Source: Foetidibacter luteolus (GTDB lineage: Bacteria > Bacteroidota > Bacteroidia > Chitinophagales > Chitinophagaceae). From it: DNA of 64,000 nucleotides. Below the pieces are notes generated by a model. That model had not been told where the DNA came from. It was given only the letters and a program-made list of their open reading frames with translations, and searched no databases. Shown here piece by piece: positions 34,550-43,233 of the stretch. Positions within the stretch are counted from its first letter, which is position 1; the number at the start of each line of letters is the position of its first letter. Position numbers and translations under genes: made by a program. The stretch lies in contig NZ_VVIP01000058.1 in assembly GCF_009650435.1 (NCBI RefSeq), positions 62,001 through 126,000 of the forward strand, in the 5' to 3' direction.

Positions 34550-34768
34550 TTATTTATACCTGAATATGATTCTTCCTCTTGACAAGTCGTAAGGGCTCAT
34601 CTCCACACCCACTTTATCACCCGGTAAAATCCTGATGTAATTCATTCTCATCTTTCCTGAAATGGTAGCCAGTATTTCATGGCCATTTTCCAGTTTTACC
34701 CTAAACATTGCGTTGCTCAATGCTTCGAGAATTACACCATCTTGTTTAATCAGCGGCTGTTTAGACAT
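34550..34768 (-). CDS. infA: Translation initiation factor IF-1
   Basis: 72 aa S1-fold (OB) protein that occupies the ribosomal A site during initiation. MSKQPLIKQDGVILEALSNAMFRVKLENGHEILATISGKMRMNYIRI and the closing PYDLSRGRIIFRYK are classic. First gene of the visible operon; the secY and map genes that usually precede it are not here, replaced by a repeat-rich gap and mutS. Confidence 0.98.
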   Translation of the reverse strand: MSKQPLIKQDGVILEALSNAMFRVKLENGHEILATISGKMRMNYIRILPGDKVGVEMSPYDLSRGRIIFRYK

Positions 34769-34968
34769 AATTTTGGGAGCGCAAAGATATTAGTTTGCAA
34801 TCGAATAATGAAAAGTTTTAAAATTTTTTTACCCTTTTCCGGACTTTTGAGATGCAATTTTAGGTTGTTTTTGCCCACAATTGTGGAAAACCGGCTTAAA
34901 AAAGCAGAATGTTTAGACACTTTAACCGTAAAACGGCAAATTAACCGACTAATGCCGTTGAAGATTAT

Positions 34969-35052
34969 GATACCAGCTTGCGGTATTTCATGGCGACTTC
35001 GTTGCGTCGCAAGCACTTCATCGTTCTGTTCATTGGGCGGCTTTTCAGACCT
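34969..35052 (+). repeat. Family A dispersed repeat, copy A8
   Basis: GATACCAGCTTGCGGTATTT start, then TTCGTTGCGTCGCAAGCACT and CATCGTTCTGTTCATTGGGC. Faces copy A9, 170 bases away, in inverted orientation. Confidence 0.75.
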
Positions 35053-35221
35053 CGGGCAGGGTGCCTGTGTCTGCCAGCTTTGCTGCCAGACACATAGCAT
35101 AAACAACAGCTATAAAATTCCATCATTCCCTTATTTAGCAAAACCCATTGGGCAGCTTTGCTGCTAACATGCCGCTTCTATGGAGCCGGAAACCGGCTCT
35201 TCAATTATTTTTTTTATACCC

Positions 35222-35307
35222 GGGTCTGAAAAGATGCCATGAAAAACCGAACGATGAAAGGATTGCGACGCAAGGGACGATCCCAAAAGTTATGTTGCTG
35301 GTATCAT
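35222..35307 (-). repeat. Family A dispersed repeat, copy A9
   Basis: Reverse copy: GTCTGAAAAGATGCCATGAA, then GGATTGCGACGCAAGGGACG, ending GCTGGTATCA. Confidence 0.75.
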
Positions 35308-35424
35308 AAAAATAAACGTAGAAAATAGTAAACCGGCACCTTCTGATATACCGCCGGAGAACAAGGCTGTCACGCCCGCTATCCCCCACTTTTCCACAGG
35401 CCTTAAGCGCATGGGGGCATGTGT

Positions 35425-35432
35425 TATATTTG
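35425..35432 (+). promoter_or_regulatory. -7 element of mutS
   Basis: TATATTTG, a full match to TAnnTTTG, with only six bases before the mutS ATG at 35439. The upstream TTG-like element is weak (TTA at 35403). The spacing predicts a leaderless or nearly leaderless mRNA. Confidence 0.45.
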
Positions 35433-35438
35433 CCCACT

Positions 35439-38087
35439 ATGGCAAAAGCGGCTTCTGAAACCCCGCTGATGCAGCAACACAAAGCCATCAAGCAAAAATA
35501 TCCCGATGCGGTGCTGCTGTTCAGGGTTGGCGATTTTTATGAAACATTTGGCGAGGATGCCATCATTGCTTCGCAGGTACTGGGCATTACTTTAACTAAA
35601 CGGAACAACGGCGCCGCCAGCAGCAGCGAACTGGCGGGTTTCCCCCATCATGCGCTGGATACTTATCTGCACAAACTTGTTAAGGCGGGTTACCGTGTAG
35701 CCATTTGCGACCAACTGGAAGACCCCAAACAGGTAAAAGGGATTGTTAAACGCGGCGTTACTGAAATGGTTACGCCGGGGGTTGCCACTAACGACAAATT
35801 GCTTGAACACAACAGCAACAACTTTTTGGCTGCAGTGCATTTTACAGAAGATATACTGGGTGTTTCTTTTCTTGATATCTCCACCGGCGAATTTTTTGTG
35901 GCAGAGGGCAACCAGGAATATGTTGACAAACTATTGCAAAGCCTTAAGCCTGCCGAAGTTATTTTTCAAAGAAGTTATCAAAAGCATTTTAAAGAGGTAT
36001 TTGGCCTTAAGTTTTACACCTATACCCTGGAGAGCTGGATTTTTGATGAAACCTTTGCTGCCGAAAGCCTGCTGAAGCACTTTCAAACCCATTCCTTAAA
36101 AGGTTTTGGCATTGAGAATATGCACTGCGGCATTGTATCAGCAGGCGCTGTATTGCACTACCTGAAGGATACGGAACACCCCAACCTGCAACATATTACA
36201 TCTATACAAAGGCTGGAAAAAGAGGATTTTTTGTGGATGGACCGCTTTACCATCCGCAACCTTGAGTTGCTGGGTACCGGCCATGAAAACGGCAACAACC
36301 TTTTAAAAGTGCTGGACAACACCGTGAGCCCGATGGGTGCACGTATGCTCAGGCGCTGGGTACTGCTGCCGCTTAAAGACCTGCGCAAAATAAACGAGCG
36401 CCTTGGCCTTACAGAGTATTTTATTAAAGAGGTTGACCACCGCAAGCAACTACAGCACCTGATAAAACAATGCGGCGATATTGAACGGCTGGTAAGTAAG
36501 ATACCTACCAAAAAAATAAACCCGAGGGAGGTACTGCACCTGGCCAAAGGCCTGCAACAAACAGAGCTAATCAGGCAGATGGCGTTGGCTTCGGGAAATG
36601 ATTACCTGAAACGCCTGGGAGATGCACTGAATGGCTGCCACTACATTGCTGAAAAGATAATTAATGAAATTGCCGAAAACCCGCCCGTGGCAGCCAGCAA
36701 AGGCGGGGCTATAAAGGCCGGCATTCACAACGGGCTGGATGAGCTGCGTTCTATTGCCAGCGGCGGCAAGGAGTACCTGGTGAGTATTCAACAAAGAGAG
36801 GCCGAGAAAACGGGCATCAGTTCCCTAAAAATAAGCTTCAACAATGTTTTTGGTTATTACCTGGAAGTAACCAATTCGCATAAATCAAAAGTGCCGGCAG
36901 AATGGATGCGCAAGCAAACGCTGGCCAATGCGGAACGCTATATTACACCGGAACTGAAAGAGTACGAAGAGAAGATAACCGGTGCTGAAGACAAGATAAT
37001 GGCTATTGAGCTTGACCTGTATGACAAGCTTTTGCTGGAACTGCAGGATTATATTGCCCCCATACAGGTAAACGGCAACGTGCTGGCAACGCTGGACTGC
37101 CTGCTTTGTTTTGCCGCCAATGCCCTGCAATACAATTACAAGAAACCTGATGTTCACGAAGGCCTTGAACTTGATTTTAAAGGCAGCCGCCACCCTGTTA
37201 TAGAAAGAAACCTGCCCGTTGGCGAAGCCTATATTTCCAATGATATTTATCTTAACCCGGGCGAGCAACAGGTAATTATTTTAACAGGCCCCAACATGAG
37301 CGGTAAAAGCGCCATATTGCGGCAAACCGCGCTGATAACGCTAATGGCGCACATGGGCAGCTTTGTGCCGGCGGATACGGCCCGGGTTCCGCTGACGGAC
37401 AAGATTTTCACCCGCGTTGGCGCCAGTGATAACCTAAGCGGCGGAGAAAGCACTTTTATGGTTGAAATGAACGAAACCGCCAGCATTATTAACAATATCT
37501 CCCAACGTAGCCTGATACTGCTGGATGAAATTGGCCGCGGCACATCTACCTACGACGGTATTTCCATTGCGTGGAGCATTGTGGAGTTCCTGCACTCCTC
37601 CCCTTCTGCGCCAAAAACCCTGTTTGCCACACATTACCACGAACTTAACGAGTTGGAGAATAAATTGCCCGGCGTTAAGAATTACCATGTTACCAACAAA
37701 GAGGTGGCCAATAAAATTATCTTTCTGCGCAAGCTGGCGCCCGGCGGCAGCACACACAGCTTTGGTATTCATGTAGCCAAAATGGCCGGCATGCCGCCTG
37801 AACTGATTGAACGTGCCAACGACATACTAAAACAACTGGAAGAAAAACATGTGGATGAGGAGAAGCCCGAAAGCCAAAAAGACGTTAGGGCATCGGGGCC
37901 GGAAATAAGGGATACCAAACAATCCGTAAAAAAATTGTCAGCACCGCAAATGCAGCTTTCCATATTCGATGCGCACAGCGAAACCTTTGATGAAATAAGG
38001 CAGATGCTTACCAGCATTGATATCAACCGCTTAACCCCTGTAGAGGCCTTAATGAAACTGAACGAAATAAAAGGCTTGCTGAAATAG
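35439..38087 (+). CDS. mutS: DNA mismatch repair protein MutS
   Basis: 882 aa from ATG 35439 (a GTG is six codons upstream). Recognises mismatches and, with ATP, recruits MutL. Mismatch-reading motif F33-Y-E35 (GDFYETFGEDA). Connector and lever domains in the middle. ATPase domain: Walker A GPNMSGKS (617-624), Walker B LLDEIGRG (D696-E697), and the STxxxMxE-type signature STFMVEMNETA. The end LMKLNEIKGLLK is the C-terminal helix that binds the clamp. Stands alone; a family B repeat follows the stop. Confidence 0.97.
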   Translation: MAKAASETPLMQQHKAIKQKYPDAVLLFRVGDFYETFGEDAIIASQVLGITLTKRNNGAASSSELAGFPHHALDTYLHKLVKAGYRVAICDQLEDPKQVKGIVKRGVTEMVTPGVATNDKLLEHNSNNFLAAVHFTEDILGVSFLDISTGEFFVAEGNQEYVDKLLQSLKPAEVIFQRSYQKHFKEVFGLKFYTYTLESWIFDETFAAESLLKHFQTHSLKGFGIENMHCGIVSAGAVLHYLKDTEHPNLQHITSIQRLEKEDFLWMDRFTIRNLELLGTGHENGNNLLKVLDNTVSPMGARMLRRWVLLPLKDLRKINERLGLTEYFIKEVDHRKQLQHLIKQCGDIERLVSKIPTKKINPREVLHLAKGLQQTELIRQMALASGNDYLKRLGDALNGCHYIAEKIINEIAENPPVAASKGGAIKAGIHNGLDELRSIASGGKEYLVSIQQREAEKTGISSLKISFNNVFGYYLEVTNSHKSKVPAEWMRKQTLANAERYITPELKEYEEKITGAEDKIMAIELDLYDKLLLELQDYIAPIQVNGNVLATLDCLLCFAANALQYNYKKPDVHEGLELDFKGSRHPVIERNLPVGEAYISNDIYLNPGEQQVIILTGPNMSGKSAILRQTALITLMAHMGSFVPADTARVPLTDKIFTRVGASDNLSGGESTFMVEMNETASIINNISQRSLILLDEIGRGTSTYDGISIAWSIVEFLHSSPSAPKTLFATHYHELNELENKLPGVKNYHVTNKEVANKIIFLRKLAPGGSTHSFGIHVAKMAGMPPELIERANDILKQLEEKHVDEEKPESQKDVRASGPEIRDTKQSVKKLSAPQMQLSIFDAHSETFDEIRQMLTSIDINRLTPVEALMKLNEIKGLLK

Positions 38088-38091
38088 AAAG

Positions 38092-38213
38092 AATTTTTGG
38101 GGGTGTCCCTCGTACCTCGGGCCGGGCTTTTCACTGCAACTCCGCCACATAAGCCGCCGCACAAATGCTTCAGCGGGGTTTCCGTTTCAATCCCTCACCC
38201 GAAGGTGCAGCCT
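38092..38213 (-). repeat. Family B structured repeat, copy B5
   Basis: Reverse copy right after mutS. Shares outer sequence with B1 (GGCTGCACCTTCGGGTGAGG on the minus strand) and has GGGATTGAAACGG and GCAGTGAAAAGCCCGG boxes. Could also serve as the mutS 3' structure. Confidence 0.7.
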
Positions 38214-38368
38214 GCTGCATTTTTGCAGTCTACGCTTTTATGAAATAGCTCATTACAAAGCGTGATTATTCCTGCACAACAACATAAAATCCACTTTTTT
38301 TACTGCTGCCCCAAATTAGCAACCAGGCCAAAGTTGCCCTGCTACGAAATATTTTACTTTTAACGGCA

Positions 38369-38944
38369 ATGAAAAACACCAGCCCGAACAGGCAAAAGCA
38401 GGCCAGGGTATTACGCATTTTCCGGAAAGTGCACAGAACAACCGGGGCTTTGTTGTTTGTATTCTTTTTTATTGTCGCTATCAGTGGGCTGTTGCTTGGC
38501 TGGAAGAAAAACTCAGGCGGGTTGCTGCAGGCAAAATCCTATAAAGGCAGCTCTGCTGATTTGAAAGACTGGCTGCCTATTGACAGCCTGCACAAGATAG
38601 CCTGCAGGATATTGCGGGATTCTGTATCGCCGGACTTATCGCCAGAACTTGACCGCATTGATGTAAGGCAGGACAAAGGCATGGTAAAGTTTATTTTCGC
38701 CCACCATTTTCACGGCCTGCAACTGGATGGCGCTACAGGCAACCTGTTGTTTATTGAAACCCGTACTTCGGACTACATTGAAAAAATACACGACGGCTCC
38801 ATCCTTGATTTTTACACCGGCACGCAGAATGGTGAAATAAAACTGTTTTATACATCAGTTATGGGCCTGGCCCTGCTTGTGTTTACCATAACAGGTTTTT
38901 GGCTATGGTACGGCCCCAAAAGAATGAGGCAGGCCAAACCATAG
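38369..38944 (+). CDS. PepSY-domain inner-membrane protein
   Basis: 191 aa. Opens RIFRKVHRTTGALLFVFFFIVAISGLLLGWKK, the PepSY-associated membrane helix with its conserved H; then a periplasmic PepSY-like domain (HKIACRILRDSV, KFIFAHHFHGLQLDGATGNLL) and a second helix GLALLVFTITGFWLWYGPKR. Members occur with siderophore uptake or as small redox/peptidase-inhibitor-like membrane proteins. It is shorter than the two-PepSY type. Ends 6 bases before the convergent Uma2 reading frame's proper stop. Confidence 0.85.
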   Translation: MKNTSPNRQKQARVLRIFRKVHRTTGALLFVFFFIVAISGLLLGWKKNSGGLLQAKSYKGSSADLKDWLPIDSLHKIACRILRDSVSPDLSPELDRIDVRQDKGMVKFIFAHHFHGLQLDGATGNLLFIETRTSDYIEKIHDGSILDFYTGTQNGEIKLFYTSVMGLALLVFTITGFWLWYGPKRMRQAKP

Positions 38945-38950
38945 CTCCAG

Positions 38951-39476
38951 CTAAAAGCGGAATGTTTTCTTCAACAGTTTGCTTGCCAGCCGGCCAGTAG
39001 CTTTTTTTTTCTATATACTTTTCGCCCTGTAAATAATAGGTGATAACAGCTTTGTCAGAAGGCTCTACGATAAAGTATTCCTTAACGCCAAATTTTTCAT
39101 ATTCGGCTTTCTTTTTAACCAGGTCGGCATTCTTGTTCTTGGGCAACAAAACCTCAACAACAATATCCGGTGCGCCGTAAACACCATCGGCATTGATTAG
39201 ATTTTGGTTTTCTTTGGAAATAAAGAAAACATCCGGCTGAACAGCATTGTTATCGCCAAGAAAAACATCAACCGGGGCATAACATACTGTTCCGGCATTA
39301 TTTTCTTCAGCAAAGGCATCAAGCGCTTTGAAGATGCTCTTGGCTACTTCAAAATGATTGAAATTGGGGGACGGGCTCATATAAAAACGGTTACGGATTA
39401 CTTCAATAGGGGTGCCCTCAGGCAATAGCCTGTAGATATCTACCATTGTTTTGGGCTTGTTGAGCAAAACAGACAT
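38951..39476 (-). pseudogene. Uma2-family endonuclease, copy 1, frameshifted near the C-terminus
   Basis: A Uma2 (DUF820) PD-(D/E)XK nuclease-like protein. Frame 0 runs from ATG 39476 through MSVLLNKPKTMVDIYRL, QPDVFFIS and PDIVVEVLLPKN, but at a run of nine A (39002-39010 on the plus strand) it leaves the family sequence and continues to 38883, overlapping the PepSY gene by 62 bases. Removing one A restores ATGRLASKLLKKTFRF and a stop at 38951, matching copy 2 and giving 174 aa. Either an inactivating or variable-length tract or a sequencing error. The S of the VEVLSPKN motif is L here. Confidence 0.85.
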
Positions 39477-39480
39477 GGTT

Positions 39481-39488
39481 CAAATTTA
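39481..39488 (-). promoter_or_regulatory. -7 element of Uma2 copy 1
   Basis: On the minus strand TAAATTTG, full match to TAnnTTTG, four bases before ATG 39476. The identical element precedes copy 2. Predicts a leaderless mRNA. Confidence 0.45.
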
Positions 39489-39538
39489 CAAAAGGGATAC
39501 TAAACAGGTAAGCAGGCAATAGCTGTTTCTGTATTGCC

Positions 39539-40066
39539 CTAAAACGCCAGGCTTTTTTTGAGCACCTTACTTACGAGCCTATTGCTGGTCCTTCGTTGTT
39601 CAATGTATTTTTCATCCTGGAGATAATAAGTAATAACAGACTTATCAGAAGGCTCTACGATAAAGTATTCCTTAACACCAAATTTTTCATATTCGGCTTT
39701 CTTTTTAACCAGGTCGTCATTTTTGTTTTTGGGAGAAAGCACTTCAACAACAATATCCGGTGCGCCGTAAACACCATCGGCATTGATAAGTTTTTCGTTT
39801 TCTTTGGAAATAAAGAAAACATCCGGCTGAACGGCATTGTTATCGCCAAGAAAAACATCAACCGGGGCGTACATTACCTTGCCGGATTTCTGCTTTTTTA
39901 CTTCTTGTTTTAAGGCATCAACAATTTTATCAAGCACTTCAAAGTGTTGAAGATTGGGGGACGGGCTCATATAAAAACGGTTACGGATTACTTCAATAGG
40001 GGTGCCCTCAGGTAATAGCCTGTAGATATCTACCATTGTTTTGGGCTTGTTGAGCAAAACAGACAT
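39539..40066 (-). CDS. Uma2-family endonuclease, copy 2
   Basis: 175 aa PD-(D/E)XK restriction-fold protein, a family widespread in cyanobacteria and Bacteroidota and mostly uncharacterised. Key residues: D82 (VQPDVFF), D104 and E108 (PDIVVEVLSPKN), K113 region, then EYEKFGVKEYFIVEP. Ends NRLVSKVLKKSLAF. Near-identical to copy 1 at both ends (1-37 and 67-150) but different at 38-66. The 25 bases before the start codon are also identical between the copies. Confidence 0.88.
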   Translation of the reverse strand: MSVLLNKPKTMVDIYRLLPEGTPIEVIRNRFYMSPSPNLQHFEVLDKIVDALKQEVKKQKSGKVMYAPVDVFLGDNNAVQPDVFFISKENEKLINADGVYGAPDIVVEVLSPKNKNDDLVKKKAEYEKFGVKEYFIVEPSDKSVITYYLQDEKYIEQRRTSNRLVSKVLKKSLAF

Positions 40067-40667
40067 GGTTCAAATTTACAAAAGGGATTTGAAAAAAAGA
40101 CCACTATTGCCAAGAGAAAACACTTTACTTCCATTACGGAATAAGCAATAATAATATCTAAATATATAGACCGCCAATTCACAATATCATAAGTTTTAAA
40201 GTTATATACGATTGCAGGCTATTTGAAACTATGATTTTTTCAATTTACTGTAAATCTAAACTAAGATACAATGTATCGCCAGTAAGTACATGGCTCAACT
40301 TATAAGATTGTATCTCCTAAACTTGATTGAGGTTTAAGCTCTTTTTCATTTTTCACTAACGGATATAGTTTTACCTTTATTATTCCCGAAATTATTAACT
40401 CAATAAACCATATCCTATGTCAAAAGTAGAAGTCCAGTTAGTGAGCACAAATATCCACAGCTTTGCAACTATTTTACATCAAGGCTCATGTTTAAGATTC
40501 TCCAAATTTCCTGGCAACTTAAAATGCGATCGCTTAGGTTCCCCCTATTGCAAATCAAAGTCCTTATAGTCGGTACAAAATTGTAACCAGTTGCTTTTTA
40601 TCTATAATTTCTTTTTATAAAACTGAAGCCTGTTTCTCTAAGTTTCAAAATCATTAAATTCCCCGTT
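40067..40667. other. AT-rich gene-free stretch
   Basis: 600 bases, clearly more AT-rich than surroundings. Contains the identical upstream box of Uma2 copy 2 (TAAATTTG at 40071-40078, minus), an inverted repeat AGATACAAT / ATTGTATCT (40264-40315) and one small frame (40417-40569, 50 codons, MSKVEVQLVST start) with no recognisable family; not called as a gene. Confidence 0.5.
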
Positions 40668-41693
40668 TTGAAAAAAATTATTTCTCCAAAGTTTATTTTC
40701 CTCTTTTCAATGCTCGTTTCTTTAGCCTGGTTAATTTTAAGCATTACATCATTATTCATTAAACTGTATTCCCCGAGCGAATTAACGATAGCATCCTTCC
40801 TTGATTTTTTGGCAACTCCTATCGATATTAGATTTCTCGCATCATTTGGATTGGATTACATTTGTACAACGACGCACACGCGTATTAGCAGCCTTAGCCT
40901 ATGGTTCTACTTTTTGTTACTTATAGGAAGTTTTACTTATCAAATTAGCCAGTACAAATCATTTAAAATTCTTAAATTCTGTTTTTCCTGCATCATTATG
41001 TACAGTGTTGTTGATATAATTGTCCTTATTTATAAAGTCACGGGGGTAATAAATCCAGTATTTAATGACCAACACTATTTCCTGATGATATTCAGTTTAT
41101 TAAAAATGGTTGGTTGGGGATGGCTTTCGTGGAAAATACTGAGTTTTTTTAAAATTAAGCCAGTAATACCGGCTGATACAGAAGAACCAAACAACATGCC
41201 ATCAAACCATTATGTTGATACAACGAGGTGGCAGCGTTTTGCACATTTTATTATAGATACGGTACTCGCTTTTTTTACTTGCTGGCCAATATTTCTTTAT
41301 TTGGTATTAGATTTACAAGATTCTTCTAACAATTCAATAGGAGAACGGAGTTTATTATTCCTTACTATTGTAACCTCCACGTCTATTTATTACCTTTTTT
41401 TTGAGTCTCTTTTTGGAACAACACCTGGTAAGTTGCTGACTGGGTCTAAAGTAATAGATGAAAACGACAAAAAGCCTTCCCTTAAAACTATTATTTTACG
41501 TACACTTATACGAGCCATTCCCTTTGAGGCATTATCCGGTTTTACATATTTGTGGCACGACACATGGAGTAAAACCTACGTAATAACCGAAAAAAACAAT
41601 GAGGCAACCAAAACAATTTTACTGTTTTTATTGTCGGCAGCATGTGTTGCAGCAGTACTTATCTATATTAAAACATCTGAGACAATATTGTGA
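40668..41693 (+). CDS. RDD-family membrane protein
   Basis: 341 aa. Starts at TTG 40668 (MKKIISPKFIFLF), since no earlier ATG exists and the MKK-type N-terminus is plausible; the next ATG is 14 codons on. The N-terminal half has four or five membrane spans and no family. The C-terminal half is an RDD domain: RWQRFAHFIIDTVLAFF (the R..D pattern), TTPGKLLTGSKVIDENDKKPSLKTIILRTLIRAIPF and LWHDTWSKTYVI. RDD proteins are transport- or modification-related, mostly unknown. Base composition is AT-rich compared with neighbours. Confidence 0.75.
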   Translation: MKKIISPKFIFLFSMLVSLAWLILSITSLFIKLYSPSELTIASFLDFLATPIDIRFLASFGLDYICTTTHTRISSLSLWFYFLLLIGSFTYQISQYKSFKILKFCFSCIIMYSVVDIIVLIYKVTGVINPVFNDQHYFLMIFSLLKMVGWGWLSWKILSFFKIKPVIPADTEEPNNMPSNHYVDTTRWQRFAHFIIDTVLAFFTCWPIFLYLVLDLQDSSNNSIGERSLLFLTIVTSTSIYYLFFESLFGTTPGKLLTGSKVIDENDKKPSLKTIILRTLIRAIPFEALSGFTYLWHDTWSKTYVITEKNNEATKTILLFLLSAACVAAVLIYIKTSETIL

Positions 41694-41776
41694 TATATCC
41701 ACAATTTTCTATACGCAAGTACCAAAAACCCTGCTGCACAAATAGGATATAATAATTATTCCATTTATTTACCCTG

Positions 41777-41860
41777 TGGGAAAAGCTGCGTAGCGAACCC
41801 TACAGTACAAGAGTGCGACGCAACGGATGCTTAATGCTTGTTCCTCTGCCGGGCCCATAA
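41777..41860 (-). repeat. Family A dispersed repeat, copy A10
   Basis: Reverse copy: GGGAAAAGCTGCGTAGCGAA, AGTGCGACGCAACGGATGC, and CTCTGCCGGGCCCATAA, the same end as A2 and A11. Confidence 0.75.
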
Positions 41861-41874
41861 AAATTATCCATTGT

Positions 41875-43065
41875 TTACAGATAACTAAGCCACCATTGTG
41901 TGTGCGTTTGCTTATACCTGGCAAACCAGCGGCAGGGAAAATACAATACAGCAATTACACAAAACCATATTAGGTAAACAATGGGCAGGCTGTACCCAAA
42001 ATTTGCCGGCCTGAACCAGAAAAGGGTTTGCTGCGGATCAACTTTTTGGCTTAGGGTATAACCGGATGCGAAAAAGAAAATAAGGCAAAGCGTATGTATA
42101 AGGTAAAAATGAAAGAGGTAATAAAAGAAAGGCACTTTGCCGTACACGCTGACTATTTTGGAAAAACGGCCCTGTATATTTTCCGTTAAGGCAAGAACTA
42201 TCAACGACGGCCCGATAGTCATGCAGCTATATAACAGGGACGGCGGATACTTGGTGGTATTAAGAAAAGAGAGCAAAGTGAACACAGCGTTTTTTTGAGT
42301 ACTCCAATGGGCGGGATCGCCATAAACATTTATAAAGCGAACTATTACAAAAAACGCCACCACCAGCAACCCATATTTAAGCAGGATTTTTTTACGTTGT
42401 TGTTGCGAAAAGGAAGCCGTAAAATAAAAGCCCATTGCATAACCCAGCAGCATAAGGCCCGTCCACGGCAGCGCTGTATAAAAAACCAGCAGCCCCCTGT
42501 TGCTTGTAAACGGGATAAAATTGGGGCCACCGCTTATAAGGCTGTTGAGCAGCACAGCACCCGCATTATCATTAGCAACAGGAAAGAAATCAAAAATGTT
42601 GTGGCACAGCACCAGGGCGGCGCCAACAGCTATAATTACTTTCATGGATGTGCGTATGAGCAGGCCCAGTATTACCATGCTGAAACCAATGGCCCAGATT
42701 ACCTGGAAAATAATGGAGTTATAAAATGGGTTGAATGTAAGCCCAAACGTAATAACCACCATTTCTACCAATATAAGCCAAAGGCCTCTTTTAATAAGAA
42801 AACCACTTTGCCGGACCTTTGTTTTTTTAAAGCCGGCCAAGTATGCGGAAAGCCCGGAAAGAAATACAAAGGTTGGCGCACAAAAATGGGTAATCCAGCG
42901 GGTAAAAAACAAAACAGGCGTTGTTGTATTCATATCTGTAGGGTCGGCAGTCATGGCTGTTTCATGAAAAAAATCACGAACATGGTCAAGGGCCATAATG
43001 AGCATAACGAAGCCACGGAGAAAATCAACAGACTGTATTCTTTTATTATTAGCGGTAGTTTGCAT
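41875..43065 (-). CDS. DUF1624/HGSNAT-like multi-spanning acetyltransferase
   Basis: 396 aa, about ten membrane spans. The start RIQSVDFLRGFVMLIMALDHVRDFF with its conserved D-LRG and DH is that of the heparan-alpha-glucosaminide N-acetyltransferase-like (DUF1624) family, which moves acetyl groups across a membrane to sugars. Its partner histidine is H27 in MALDHVRDFF. Located 168 bases past the stop of the sodium:solute symporter gene on the same strand, near a PIG-L deacetylase, so acetylated amino sugars may be a common theme (inference). Confidence 0.82.
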   Translation of the reverse strand: MQTTANNKRIQSVDFLRGFVMLIMALDHVRDFFHETAMTADPTDMNTTTPVLFFTRWITHFCAPTFVFLSGLSAYLAGFKKTKVRQSGFLIKRGLWLILVEMVVITFGLTFNPFYNSIIFQVIWAIGFSMVILGLLIRTSMKVIIAVGAALVLCHNIFDFFPVANDNAGAVLLNSLISGGPNFIPFTSNRGLLVFYTALPWTGLMLLGYAMGFYFTASFSQQQRKKILLKYGLLVVAFFVIVRFINVYGDPAHWSTQKNAVFTLLSFLNTTKYPPSLLYSCMTIGPSLIVLALTENIQGRFSKIVSVYGKVPFFYYLFHFYLIHTLCLIFFFASGYTLSQKVDPQQTLFWFRPANFGYSLPIVYLIWFCVIAVLYFPCRWFARYKQTHTQWWLSYL

Positions 43066-43233
43066 GCCAGGCAGTTAAGTTTACGGAAAGATACGTTTTG
43101 CATTAGTTATGCCTATGCCCAAATTAGGGAGTGGCATTTTGTTAATGGTGAATGGCGGCATACACAGAATATACCATTTACCGGATGCAGAAATTATGGT
43201 TACCTATATAAACTTAAGCTGGGCCAGTATTTA

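Larger units (their letters stand above)
34769..35438. other. Gene-free divergent region between infA and mutS
   Basis: 670 bases with two inverted family A copies (A8, A9), a family D hairpin (35150-35205) and the promoters for both operons. No trace of secY, map or other coding sequence. Confidence 0.7.

Noticed and set aside
38883..38950. C-terminal extension of Uma2 copy 1 in frame 0
   Set aside because: The sequence after the A tract is not family-like and overlaps the convergent PepSY gene; a one-base shift restores the normal end.
40417..40569. 50-codon frame MSKVEVQLVST... in the AT-rich gap
   Set aside because: No family or conservation evidence; could be real but cannot be supported.
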